Counted from the first letter of the stretch, positions 1 through 6,927 are shown. The stretch: DNA of 9,626 nucleotides from Tissierellia bacterium (GCA_012798935.1 JAAZMG010000029.1:1-9626); one strand, 5' to 3'. The notes: generated from the letters alone by a model not told the origin. Made by a program: numbers and translations.

Positions 1-13
1 AATCATATTTCAT
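1..13 (-). CDS. First codons of a downstream gene, possibly spoIIAA (partial)
   Basis: Only four codons are visible before the window ends (ATG AAA TAT GAT, Met-Lys-Tyr-Asp). The support is an AAGAGG ribosome-binding site at 21-26, seven bases upstream of the ATG. In Bacillus and many Clostridia the gene after dacF is spoIIAA, the anti-anti-sigma factor that controls sigma F, and SpoIIAA proteins often have a short start of this kind. The identity is inferred from position alone; four residues cannot prove it. Confidence 0.4.
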
Positions 14-44
14 ATCCAAGCCTCTTTCTAATTGAAACTAGTAT

Positions 45-68
45 AACCTCGACCTAATAGCCGAGGTT
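45..68. other. Short GC-rich hairpin in the dacF downstream gap
   Basis: A perfect 7-bp inverted repeat (AACCTCG / CGAGGTT) encloses a 10-base loop, in an otherwise very AT-rich 117-base gap. On the minus strand, where dacF is read, the stem is followed by ATACTAG and not by a T-run, so it is a poor intrinsic terminator there. On the plus strand it runs into TTTT. It may act as a weak terminator, a processing or mRNA-stabilising stem, or a leader structure of the next gene. Confidence 0.45.
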
Positions 69-130
69 TTAAACAATCTATATTCTATTTTATAATGTTT
101 TTATAAAAAATACAAACAAATATTATAGTT

Positions 131-1288
131 TTACTTATTTATTAAAAAACTTTTTACTGTTTTTTTAAGCATTTCTTTAAAACCAGCTTTATCTATGCTA
201 ATTTTAGAAACCAATTTAATCTTATCCATTTCTTTACCATCAATTTTTATTAATAAGTACCCTAATTCCTCTCCTTCTTTTACAGGACTTTCTATAAATT
301 CAGGTAAAAATATTTCCTTTTCTACATTTCCACCTTTTCCCTTAGGTAATAATATATAACTGTCCCTTTCTAAAATCACTTCTATATTTTCAATCTTCCC
401 TTTATGGACAGGAATATTACCTAAAATATCTCCTTTTTTTCCGATGGTTATAGAATCATAATTTGCAAACCCATAATCTAATAATCTAATACTTTCTTCA
501 AATCTAATCTTAGAAGATTCGCTACCCATTGTTACAGCTATTAGTTGTAAATTCCCCTTCTTAGCGGATGCAGAAAGACAAAATCCCGCTTCATTGGTAG
601 AGCCTGTTTTTATCCCTGTAGCACCTTCATAATCTTTTATAAGCCTATTAGTATTAACTAAACTTTGTATTTTATCTTTTTTCTTTCCTACTTTCATTTC
701 ATCCATATAAACTGTTAACCAATCATGAATCTTCTTATATTTTAATAGTTCAATGGACATTAATCCTACATCATAAGCTGATACATAATGATTCTCATGA
801 GGTAATCCTGTAGCATTAACAAAATTAGTATTTTTCATATTTAACATTTTTGCTTTTTCATTCATTGCCTTTACAAAGGCCTCTTCACTGCCTGCTATAT
901 GTTCAGCTAAAGCTACTGAAGCATCATTAGCTGATCTTAAACAAATAGCTTTAAATAAGTCTTCTACAGTTTGAGTCTCTCCTTCTTCTAGCCATAATTG
1001 ACTTCCTCCCATGCTGGCAGCATGGCTACTGATTCTAACCTTATCAGACAAATTGATTTTACCACCTTCTAAAGCCTCCATGCCTAGTAAAAGGGTCATT
1101 ATTTTACTAATGCTAGCAGGAGGTAGTTTATCATGAGGATTCTTTTCATATATTACCTCACCTGTATAATAGTCCATAAGTATAGCTGATTTTGCCTTAA
1201 TATCTAATTCTTCTTCAGCAAAAATATTTGTAGTCAACATTAGCCCAATTATAATTAGTAAAATTATTGAAACAAATTTTTTACTCAT
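131..1288 (-). CDS. dacF: D-alanyl-D-alanine carboxypeptidase (DacF type, penicillin-binding protein)
   Basis: A 385-residue serine peptidase of family S11 that removes the terminal D-Ala from peptidoglycan stem peptides outside the membrane. Visible features: a signal peptide at residues 1-24 (Lys-Lys, hydrophobic core, probable cut after Ala24); the SxxK motif with nucleophile Ser59 and Lys62; SAN at 119-121; and KTG at 227-229. A PBP5-like C-terminal beta domain follows (about 280-360), then an amphipathic tail (about 367-385) of the kind that anchors these enzymes to the membrane. The length is close to that of B. subtilis DacF (389). The start is fixed by a GGGAGGT ribosome-binding site at 1296-1302. 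It is separated from the preceding pdp gene by a terminator and has a candidate sigma-F promoter. With a possible spoIIAA downstream, this favours the forespore DacF role over a vegetative DacA role, though that choice is inference. Confidence 0.93.
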   Translation of the reverse strand: MSKKFVSIILLIIIGLMLTTNIFAEEELDIKAKSAILMDYYTGEVIYEKNPHDKLPPASISKIMTLLLGMEALEGGKINLSDKVRISSHAASMGGSQLWLEEGETQTVEDLFKAICLRSANDASVALAEHIAGSEEAFVKAMNEKAKMLNMKNTNFVNATGLPHENHYVSAYDVGLMSIELLKYKKIHDWLTVYMDEMKVGKKKDKIQSLVNTNRLIKDYEGATGIKTGSTNEAGFCLSASAKKGNLQLIAVTMGSESSKIRFEESIRLLDYGFANYDSITIGKKGDILGNIPVHKGKIENIEVILERDSYILLPKGKGGNVEKEIFLPEFIESPVKEGEELGYLLIKIDGKEMDKIKLVSKISIDKAGFKEMLKKTVKSFLINK

Positions 1289-1320
1289 TTTAATTACCTC
1301 CCATGGTTATATTTACTTTT

Positions 1321-1348
1321 ATATTGTCCATTAAATGTTTAGTTATAC
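1321..1348 (-). promoter_or_regulatory. Candidate sigma-F (forespore) promoter of dacF
   Basis: Read on the minus strand, GTATA (1344-1348) is followed after 14 bases by GGACAATAT (1321-1329). This resembles the B. subtilis sigma-F consensus (GYATA, about 15 bases, GGNNANANT), with one mismatch in the -10 box and a spacer one base short. Transcription would start near 1314, about 25 bases before the dacF ATG, leaving the ribosome-binding site at 1296-1302 intact. B. subtilis dacF is sigma-F dependent, which agrees. A weaker sigma-A reading (TTGTGC, 18 bases, TATAAC) overlaps it and cannot be excluded. Confidence 0.5.
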
Positions 1349-1383
1349 AATCTATTATTCAGGAGGCACAATATTCCATTGTA

Positions 1384-1425
1384 AAGTAAAAACATCCTAT
1401 AATTTATTACAGGATGTTTTTACTT
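1384..1425 (-). terminator. Intrinsic terminator of the xerD-punA-pdp block
   Basis: A perfect 15-bp inverted repeat (1384-1398 with 1411-1425) surrounds a 12-base loop. Its core ACATCCT/AGGATGT is flanked by A5 and T5, so on the minus strand the stem closes into TTTTT. The outer base pairs reach into the TAA stop codon of pdp (1424-1426). The repeat would also work on the plus strand, but no plus-strand gene needs it. It separates the upstream operon from dacF. Confidence 0.88.
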
Positions 1426-2749
1426 AATATAATTCAACACCATTTTTTGTCACCAATCCATATATTAATTTTTTACCTTCCTTGTTTTTACTACCTATAA
1501 TATATGAATTTTTAATGCTTTCTTCAACTTCTTTACCTTTATTAATATCATTGGAATGAACATAAGCTAAAGTTTCACCTATACATACTTTATCATCAAC
1601 TTTTTTATTTAGCACTATACCTGCAGAAAGGTCAATAATTGAATCCATTGTTACCCTACCTGCTCCTAAAGTTAAAGTGGATTTTCCTATCTCCTCGGCA
1701 TTTAATGATTTTACATAACCTTCTTTTTCGCTTTTAACTTCAATAATATAGTTTGCTTTAGGTAGTAGTCTTGGATTTTTAATATAGCTAATATCTCCTC
1801 CTTGGTATTTAACCAATTCAATTAGTTTTTTATAGGCAGCACCAGAATATATTACTTCTTCTAATAATAATCTAGCCTCTTTTTCGCTTTTAACTTTTTT
1901 TGCTAATAGTAAAAGTCTAGTTCCTAACTGAAGACAAAGTTCATATAAATCTTCAGGGCCCTTTCCTTTTAATGTTTCTATAGCCTCTTTGACCTCTAAA
2001 GCATTTCCAATTGCTTTACCTAGTGGCTCATCCATATTGGTAATTAAAGCTATAGTTTCCCTTCCATACCCTATGCCTATATCTACCATCTCTTCTGCTA
2101 GCTTTATTGCATCATCTATATTCTTCATGAAAGCACCACTACCTACTTTTATATCTAAAATAATAGCATCTGAGCCTATAGCTAGTTTTTTACTCATTAT
2201 ACTACTAGCAATCAATGGTAGGCTTTCTACAGTAGCTGTAACGTCTCTTAAAGAATAGAATTTTTTATCAGCTGGAGTAATGTTTGCAGTTTGACTACAT
2301 AAGGAAATATTTATATTGTTAGAATTATTAAGAAACTCATGAGTAGTTAGCTCAACTTTAAATCCTTTTATTGACTCTAGTTTATCAAGGGTCCCCCCAG
2401 TGTGACCTAATCCTCTTCCAGACATTTTAACAAAGGGAACACCACAAGCTGCTACCATAGGACCTAAAATTAAAGTTGTAGTATCTCCAACCCCTCCAGT
2501 TGAATGTTTATCAACCTTTATTCCTTTTATTTCAGATAAATCAACACTATCACCTGAATTAATCATTGCTTTTGTTAAATCAAGAGTTTCTCTTTTATTC
2601 ATCTTATTGAAATAGATTGCCATGAAAAGAGCAGCTATTTGATAATCTGGAATTTGGCCATTGGTATAGTTTTCAACAAAATAATTAATCTCTTCCGTAC
2701 TTAGTTCTTCGCCATCTCTCTTTTTCTTTATAATATCGTACGTCCTCAT
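1424..2749 (-). CDS. pdp: Pyrimidine-nucleoside phosphorylase
   Basis: A cytoplasmic enzyme that splits uridine, thymidine or deoxyuridine with phosphate into the base and (deoxy)ribose 1-phosphate. The protein is 441 residues from the ATG at 2749, near the usual 430-440. The N-terminal helical domain is followed by the phosphate-binding stretch KHSTGGVGD, the family signature SGRGLGHTGGTLDKLE, and the LRDVTATVES...SIMSKK region that contributes substrate-binding Arg, Ser and Lys. A C-terminal alpha/beta domain completes it. An in-frame GTG lies three codons upstream (2758), but it forms part of the GGAGTGG ribosome-binding sequence and would have no spacing. The ATG is eight bases from GGAG and gives MRTYDII, matching the family N-terminus. 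It follows punA by 14 bases and ends at a strong terminator. The gene could be called deoA, but Gram-positive enzymes of this group are usually broad pyrimidine phosphorylases. Confidence 0.95.
   Translation of the reverse strand: MRTYDIIKKKRDGEELSTEEINYFVENYTNGQIPDYQIAALFMAIYFNKMNKRETLDLTKAMINSGDSVDLSEIKGIKVDKHSTGGVGDTTTLILGPMVAACGVPFVKMSGRGLGHTGGTLDKLESIKGFKVELTTHEFLNNSNNINISLCSQTANITPADKKFYSLRDVTATVESLPLIASSIMSKKLAIGSDAIILDIKVGSGAFMKNIDDAIKLAEEMVDIGIGYGRETIALITNMDEPLGKAIGNALEVKEAIETLKGKGPEDLYELCLQLGTRLLLLAKKVKSEKEARLLLEEVIYSGAAYKKLIELVKYQGGDISYIKNPRLLPKANYIIEVKSEKEGYVKSLNAEEIGKSTLTLGAGRVTMDSIIDLSAGIVLNKKVDDKVCIGETLAYVHSNDINKGKEVEESIKNSYIIGSKNKEGKKLIYGLVTKNGVELY
1722..1896. repeat. 19-bp direct repeat inside pdp
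   Basis: The same 19 bases occur at 1722-1740 and 1878-1896, 156 bases apart, both in the pdp reading frame. Each copy encodes VKSEKE, in the contexts IEVKSEKEGY and KKVKSEKEAR. The two positions are in different structural parts of the C-terminal half, so this is probably a chance or slippage-derived similarity, not a functional repeat. Confidence 0.6.
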
Positions 2750-2757
2750 TTTATCCA

Positions 2758-2761
2758 CTCC
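2758..2761 (-). promoter_or_regulatory. Ribosome-binding site deciding the pdp start
   Basis: GGAG on the minus strand lies eight bases before the ATG at 2749. The alternative GTG (2756-2758) begins at the last G of this site, so it cannot be the start served by it. Confidence 0.7.
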
Positions 2762-2763
2762 AA

Positions 2764-3582
2764 TTACATATTAGCCAATATTTCTATCACTAATTTTTCA
2801 AATTTATCCTTAACCATTAAAGATGTTTCTATAACCTCTTCGTGATTTAATGGTTTATCTAGTACACCAGCAGCCATATTTGTTATGCAGGATATACCAA
2901 GTACTTTGATCCCCTGATGTGTAGCTACAATAACCTCTGGTACTGTTGACATACCAACAGCTGATGCGCCTAAAGTTCTAGCTAATTTTACTTCTGCAGG
3001 TGTCTCATAAGTAGGTCCAGTAAACCACATATATACTCCTTCCTTTAAAGATATATTTAACTTTCCTCCAATATTTTTAGCCAAAGCAATAAGAGCCTTG
3101 TCATAACTTAAAGTCATATCTACAAATCTTGGTCCTAATTCCTCAAGGTTTTTCCCTCTTAATGGATTTTGACCTGTAAAGTTAATATGATCATTTATTA
3201 TCATTAAATCTCCTGGTTTAAAGCTCTCATCAACACCACCAGCAGCGTTTGTAACAATTAAATTTTTAATTCCCAAACCTATAATAACTCTAATTGGAAA
3301 CACGACTTCATCTAAAGGATAGCCTTCATAATAATGAAATCTACCTTGCATAGCAATTACATCTTTATCACCTAGTTGACCAATAATAAGTTGCCCTTTA
3401 TGGCCTTTTACAGTTGAAATTGGAAAATTGGGAATATCTTTATATTCAATTATTGTAGGATTTTTAATTCTTTCACCTAAACTTCCTAATCCTGATCCTA
3501 AAATTAATCCAATACTTGGTTTCATTTTAGTTTTCTCTTTAATATATCTTATACTTTCCTTAATTTTATCCATATAATTCAT
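2764..3582 (-). CDS. punA: Purine nucleoside phosphorylase (trimeric family)
   Basis: A 272-residue cytoplasmic enzyme that converts (deoxy)inosine or (deoxy)guanosine plus phosphate into the free purine and (deoxy)ribose 1-phosphate. Motifs in order: LILGSGLG near 26-33 with phosphate-binding Ser30; GHKG at 60-63; QGRFHYYEGYP at 79-89; TNAAGG at 111-116; TGPTYETPAE at 188-197 with the base-contacting Glu193; VGMSTVPE near 209-216; and SCITNMAAG at 231-239. Asn235 in the last motif corresponds to the Asn that selects 6-oxopurines, so adenosine is an unlikely substrate. The ATG is six bases from GGAGGT, and the upstream xerD stop codon is the TAG of TAGGAGGT, implying translational coupling. 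It pairs functionally with pdp just downstream. In B. subtilis a phosphopentomutase gene precedes this one; here it is missing. Confidence 0.95.
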   Translation of the reverse strand: MNYMDKIKESIRYIKEKTKMKPSIGLILGSGLGSLGERIKNPTIIEYKDIPNFPISTVKGHKGQLIIGQLGDKDVIAMQGRFHYYEGYPLDEVVFPIRVIIGLGIKNLIVTNAAGGVDESFKPGDLMIINDHINFTGQNPLRGKNLEELGPRFVDMTLSYDKALIALAKNIGGKLNISLKEGVYMWFTGPTYETPAEVKLARTLGASAVGMSTVPEVIVATHQGIKVLGISCITNMAAGVLDKPLNHEEVIETSLMVKDKFEKLVIEILANM

Positions 3583-3593
3583 ACTTTTACCTC

Positions 3594-4487
3594 CTATGCT
3601 CTAGGATGTGATTTTTTATATACATCCCTTAGTTCTTTATTATTAGTTGCAAAGGAATACATTTGGGTAGTAGAAATATCTGAATGACCTAACATTTCTT
3701 GTACAGTTTTAATATCCGCACCATTTTGCAACAGATGAACTGCAAAAGAATGTCTCAGTGTATGAGGCGTTATTTTTTTATCAAGTTTTAATTTAATAGC
3801 ATATTGTTTTATTATTTTCCAAAATCCTTGTCTAGTTAATCTATTGCCATTATAATTTAAAAACACGGCTATTTCCTCTCTTTTCCCTAAAACCTCATTC
3901 CTATATTCTTCAATATAATTCTTTAGATATTTTAAGGCAACACTTCCAATAGGAATAACTCTTTCGTTTAGACTAGAATCATCTAAGTGTAAATATCCTA
4001 ATTCTAAATTAAGTTTGTCCAAATCTAGGGCAACTATTTCTGACACTCTAATGCCAGTAGCGTACAAAAGTTCTAGCATAGCCTTATCCCTAGAACCTTT
4101 AAAATTATCCCTAGAGGGTTGAGATAATAATAAATTCACTTCTTCTTTTGTTAAAATATTAGGTAGTTTTCTTTCGGGCTTAGGAGAACGAAGATTAAGA
4201 GTAGGGTCTTCATCAATTAAGTTATTATTTAATAGATATTGATAAAAACATCTTATAGATGCTAAATTTCTTGAAATAGTAGAAGTAGCTTTTCCTTCTT
4301 TTTGCAAACTCATTAAATATGTAATAACAACCGTTTTATTTACAGCTATTAAATCATCTATCTTGTTTTTAACTAAATAGTTTTTAAATTGTATTATATC
4401 TCTTTTATAAGCTTCTAAGGTATTAAAAGTCAATTCTTTTTCATTTTCCATATAATCTATGTATTCATTCATAATTAATTCAGACAT
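3594..4487 (-). CDS. xerD: XerD-like tyrosine recombinase lacking the usual catalytic lysine
   Basis: A 297-residue phage-integrase-family protein, the usual XerD length. XerC/XerD pairs resolve chromosome dimers at dif during division. The N-terminal SAM-like DNA-binding domain (about 5-90) includes TSTISRNLASIRCFYQYL. The catalytic domain (about 108-290) has Arg147 in ATGIRVSE, HTLR with His242 and Arg245, His268 in MLGHSDISTT, and nucleophile Tyr277. Aligning ERVIPIG with the usual GKGNKERxxPxG turn, the catalytic lysine position is Ser171, and there is no lysine anywhere in 159-185 of that turn region. The other five active-site residues are intact. The start has GGAG seven bases upstream. 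The gene follows spoIIM by 88 bases and is coupled to punA. Position between spoIIM and punA supports XerD, but the missing lysine leaves activity uncertain. Confidence 0.88.
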   Translation of the reverse strand: MSELIMNEYIDYMENEKELTFNTLEAYKRDIIQFKNYLVKNKIDDLIAVNKTVVITYLMSLQKEGKATSTISRNLASIRCFYQYLLNNNLIDEDPTLNLRSPKPERKLPNILTKEEVNLLLSQPSRDNFKGSRDKAMLELLYATGIRVSEIVALDLDKLNLELGYLHLDDSSLNERVIPIGSVALKYLKNYIEEYRNEVLGKREEIAVFLNYNGNRLTRQGFWKIIKQYAIKLKLDKKITPHTLRHSFAVHLLQNGADIKTVQEMLGHSDISTTQMYSFATNNKELRDVYKKSHPRA

Positions 4488-4505
4488 AATTACTCTCCTT
4501 TGTTG

Positions 4506-4517
4506 ACTAATATTAGT
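4506..4517. repeat. 12-bp perfect palindrome upstream of xerD
   Basis: ACTAATATTAGT reads the same on both strands and sits eight bases upstream of the xerD ribosome-binding core GGAG (4495-4498). It could be a regulator site or a small hairpin in the leader, but AT-rich palindromes of this size arise by chance, and no promoter was recognised beside it. Confidence 0.35.
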
Positions 4518-4575
4518 TAGGTTATAAGCCCCTTTCCCAAAACTTTATAAGCTTTTCTATTTTAGATTTTTATTG

Positions 4576-5211
4576 CTACTTGAAATAGCCGGATAGGAGT
4601 CGTAAAAAAATAGGTGATATATAAGCTTCTACTAAACATCCTGCAAGAACCAATATAGAAAAAAGTAATATTAAAACCGAATAATTAATAATGTTAAAAT
4701 ATAAGTTCTTATTTTTGGTATTTAGCCTTCTCTCCTTAATACTATTAATTGAAAAGGCCATTCCTGTAGAAGCTATTGATACTAAACCAGGAATAGTAAA
4801 CAAGTTATGGGGTAATATTCCTAATATAGAGAATAAAAATCCTTGTGCCCCATATTCATTAACTAAAAATCCTACGGTAAAACCTAAAGCAAATCCTCTA
4901 AATAAAATAACCACAGGTATAATAGGTAGTCCTATAATAATAATCCCTGTTAACCAGATCAATCCTATTGTTTTAAAGTTATCAATAATTGATTGTTTTA
5001 GTATAGGTAAACTATCCAAATTATTACCATCTATAGTTTTAAAAAAAGAGTTAAGGAATAATATAATATCATTTTTCTGGTCTATATCTAATATTTTTAT
5101 AGTCATAGCTCCCACTACTATCCCTATAGCAAAAACAACTACAACTAAAAAATAAACAATAAAATTGTCTTGTAACTGTCTAAATAACCACCTTCTAATC
5201 TTATTAGGCAA
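4576..5211 (-). CDS. spoIIM: Stage II sporulation protein M
   Basis: A 211-residue polytopic membrane protein, against 214 in B. subtilis. SpoIIM is the membrane scaffold of the SpoIID-SpoIIM-SpoIIP complex, which thins septal peptidoglycan and drives engulfment of the forespore by the mother cell. Visible: a short basic N-terminus, then hydrophobic spans at about 17-38, 82-105, 107-118, 124-152 and 173-198. The family-typical stretch GILPHNLFTIPGL lies at 131-143, and ILFRGFALGFTVGFL at 102-116. The start is TTG, eight bases after a strong GGGGAGG site; the next in-frame Met (36) would remove the first span. It sits between nudF and xerD, as in many sporulating Clostridia. The B. subtilis gene is sigma-E dependent, but no convincing sigma-E promoter was found here. 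Confidence 0.92.
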   Translation of the reverse strand: MPNKIRRWLFRQLQDNFIVYFLVVVVFAIGIVVGAMTIKILDIDQKNDIILFLNSFFKTIDGNNLDSLPILKQSIIDNFKTIGLIWLTGIIIIGLPIIPVVILFRGFALGFTVGFLVNEYGAQGFLFSILGILPHNLFTIPGLVSIASTGMAFSINSIKERRLNTKNKNLYFNIINYSVLILLFSILVLAGCLVEAYISPIFLRLLSGYFK

Positions 5212-5219
5212 CGATAAAT

Positions 5220-5226
5220 CCTCCCC
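5220..5226 (-). promoter_or_regulatory. Ribosome-binding site supporting the TTG start of spoIIM
   Basis: GGGGAGG on the minus strand lies eight bases before the TTG at 5211. No ATG or GTG is at a usable distance, so TTG is the best start. Confidence 0.75.
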
Positions 5227-5285
5227 TCAGTTTATACAAGCCTTATATAAAATAATATGCTTTTACGGAGGATATTATCACTATC

Positions 5286-5828
5286 TTATTTTTTTTGATT
5301 TATATATCTTTCTGCATAGAATATGCCAATTATTGTTTTACTATCATTTATCTCACCTTTGTCAACCATATCTACCAGATCTTCTATTTTTATCTTTACA
5401 TTTTCTATATATTCATCATTTTCGGGATCAGCTTCTCCCTCTAATAGTTCTGTAGCTATGAATAAGTACATCTTTTCATTAGAAAAGCCTGGGGAAGTAT
5501 AAAATTCAAATAAGTATTCTAAGTTGTTTGAGATATATCCTGTTTCTTCTTCTAATTCCCTTAAAGCTGTTTGTCTAGGTTCCTCATTGATTTCAATTTT
5601 ACCTGCTGGTATTTCCAAAAGATTTTTTTCCACAGGTTTTCTAAATTGCTTTACTAACACCATACAATTATCATCAGTTATTGGAATTATACCCACAGAT
5701 CCAGGATGTTCAACAATTTCTCTTTTCGAATACTTTTTATCTGGCAATTCAACAGTGTCTATTCTCAAATTTACTATTTTCCCCTTGTAAACTTTTTCTG
5801 ACTTCATGGTTTTTTCTTCATAATTCAT
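5286..5828 (-). CDS. nudF: Nudix hydrolase, ADP-ribose pyrophosphatase
   Basis: A 180-residue cytoplasmic enzyme that hydrolyses ADP-ribose to AMP and ribose 5-phosphate, clearing reactive free ADP-ribose. A complete Nudix box is present at 76-98 (Gly76, Glu82, Arg90-Glu91, Glu94-Glu95, Gly97, fitting GX5EX7REUXEEXGU), where the glutamates bind Mg2+. Pro113, sixteen residues after Gly97 in FYTSPGFSNEK, is the marker that separates ADP-ribose pyrophosphatases from other Nudix enzymes. The N-terminal part (9-45) forms the strands used for dimerisation in this subfamily. The ATG has GGGAGG nine bases upstream, and the DUF3866 stop TAG merges with that site (TAGGGAGG), so the two genes are coupled. 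B. subtilis has its nudF near the spoIIM-xerD region, and M. tuberculosis has a Nudix gene directly before xerD. Confidence 0.93.
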   Translation of the reverse strand: MNYEEKTMKSEKVYKGKIVNLRIDTVELPDKKYSKREIVEHPGSVGIIPITDDNCMVLVKQFRKPVEKNLLEIPAGKIEINEEPRQTALRELEEETGYISNNLEYLFEFYTSPGFSNEKMYLFIATELLEGEADPENDEYIENVKIKIEDLVDMVDKGEINDSKTIIGIFYAERYINQKK

Positions 5829-5842
5829 TGAACTATTCCTCC

Positions 5843-6916
5843 CTATTTTAAAACCTTTCCAACATATCTACCAACAGCACCCAATGTTAAAAAAAACTCT
5901 TTATCTTCTTCATATCCTCTTCCCATAGTTTTAATGTCCAAATTAAAATAATTCATGGCTTCAAAAATATCTTTACCATCTTCGTAAATAATATCATGTT
6001 TATTATTTATATTTAAGCTTTCAATTTGTTCATTTAATATATTTAATTTATATTCATCTAACAAAGGTATAATTACTTTACTTGATGTTTTTGCAATTTC
6101 TGATAGTACAGTTCTAGTATGATGACTTATACCTTTATGCCTATCTCTTAAATCACTAAAACTAATCCGTGGTACTGCAATAGGATTACCGTCTAAGGTA
6201 TTGACTGCATCTATAATTTGACCTTGCTCTATTCCGCTAAACCCATATTTAGTCCCAGTTCCTACTATCCCCGGGCCCATAGCTATTATGGTTACATTGC
6301 CTTTTAATATCTCCTTAGCTCCAATTAGTCCTGTATAAATATTAGTACATTCTAAGTCTCCACCAAAAGCATGACCTATTGTAATAGTATTTTCTATTAA
6401 TTTCTTTTGTTTTAAAGATTTAACAGTATTGCTAAAATGTATAGGCAATGAGCCCCCATCGGTCATTATATAATTGATTTTAATATCCTTATCGAGCCAT
6501 TTTAGCATAGCTACTATAGGTGCCAACATACTATGTAAAGAACCGATAATAAAAATATGGTTATCTAAGGATTTAAAATCTTTAAACATCTGATGATACA
6601 AACTGTCCTCCTCTTCTGCTACTAGGCATTTTATTTGCTGAGGAGTATATCTTAATTTCATAATATGGCCTTTGCCCTTAAAATCCTTTGATTCATTACT
6701 ATAGTTAAATATAACAAAATGGATACCACCTGTTCCTAAGGATAGTTCAACTGCAGTTGTATTTAATATTATAATATCACCTATTTTAATAGGGCCAGTT
6801 AAATCATTGTAATTGATTGCTTTAACGATATTATTTTTAAGTTCTACCATAATCCAAGTAATATGTTCATCTTTTTCTATTATTTTAGTTACTTTAGCTT
6901 TTTTATAACTTAACAG
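5843..6916 (-). CDS. DUF3866 family protein of unknown function, non-ATG start
   Basis: A soluble protein, recognised as DUF3866, a Firmicutes family without known activity. The first ATG is at 6850 (335 residues) but has no ribosome-binding site, and the frame stays open back to a TAG at 6927-6929. The extra codons encode LSYKKAKVTKIIEKDE and more, continuing smoothly into AINYNDLTGPIKIGD as family members do, so the start is placed at CTG 6916 (357 residues), seven bases after GGGG. ATT at 6919 is the alternative. Counted from the ATG, conserved blocks are VELSLGTGG (34-42), TDGGSLP (130-136), GHAFGGD (159-165), MGPGIVGTGTKYGFSG (191-206) and RHKGISHHT (237-245). The His, Asp and Gly richness looks enzymatic, perhaps metal- or nucleotide-dependent; that is inference. 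It lies between the phosphotransferase-like gene and nudF, tightly linked to both. Confidence 0.85.
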   Translation of the reverse strand: MLSYKKAKVTKIIEKDEHITWIMVELKNNIVKAINYNDLTGPIKIGDIIILNTTAVELSLGTGGIHFVIFNYSNESKDFKGKGHIMKLRYTPQQIKCLVAEEEDSLYHQMFKDFKSLDNHIFIIGSLHSMLAPIVAMLKWLDKDIKINYIMTDGGSLPIHFSNTVKSLKQKKLIENTITIGHAFGGDLECTNIYTGLIGAKEILKGNVTIIAMGPGIVGTGTKYGFSGIEQGQIIDAVNTLDGNPIAVPRISFSDLRDRHKGISHHTRTVLSEIAKTSSKVIIPLLDEYKLNILNEQIESLNINNKHDIIYEDGKDIFEAMNYFNLDIKTMGRGYEEDKEFFLTLGAVGRYVGKVLK

Positions 6917-6919
6917 AAT

Positions 6920-6927
6920 ATCACCCC
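6920..6927 (-). promoter_or_regulatory. Ribosome-binding site of the DUF3866 gene, overlapping the upstream stop
   Basis: GGGGTGAT on the minus strand contains GGTGAT, fully complementary to the 16S rRNA tail, and begins with the last base of the TAG stop of the preceding gene. It is placed to serve CTG 6916 or ATT 6919, and it is 70 bases away from the first ATG at 6850. Confidence 0.6.

Noticed and set aside
45..68. Fragment of a tRNA or other RNA gene
   Set aside because: Only a single short stem is present, with no T-loop sequence or cloverleaf partners.
70..130. Possible sigma-H promoter for the downstream gene (ATAGAATAT on the minus strand)
   Set aside because: The -10 fits, but nothing like AGGA is found at the -35 distance in this AT-rich gap.
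1989..2258. Plus-strand open frame of 89 codons
   Set aside because: It is antisense to the conserved core of pdp, has no ribosome-binding site, and its sequence is the mirror of pdp codon usage.
5231..5260. Possible sigma-E promoter for spoIIM (GCATATT, 15 bases, TGTATAAA)
   Set aside because: The -35 box is good but the -10 box is poor, and the predicted transcript start would fall inside the ribosome-binding site at 5220-5226.
5252..5278. Inverted repeat ATAATAT/ATATTAT after nudF as a terminator
   Set aside because: The stem is only 7 A-T pairs with a 13-base loop and lacks a long T-run; too weak to call.
4691..5455. Two plus-strand open frames across spoIIM and the nudF end
   Set aside because: Their hydrophobic or odd composition is explained by being antisense to spoIIM and nudF; there is no ribosome-binding site or recognisable family.
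5524..5790. Plus-strand open frame opposite nudF
   Set aside because: Antisense to the intact Nudix box and lacking any start signal.
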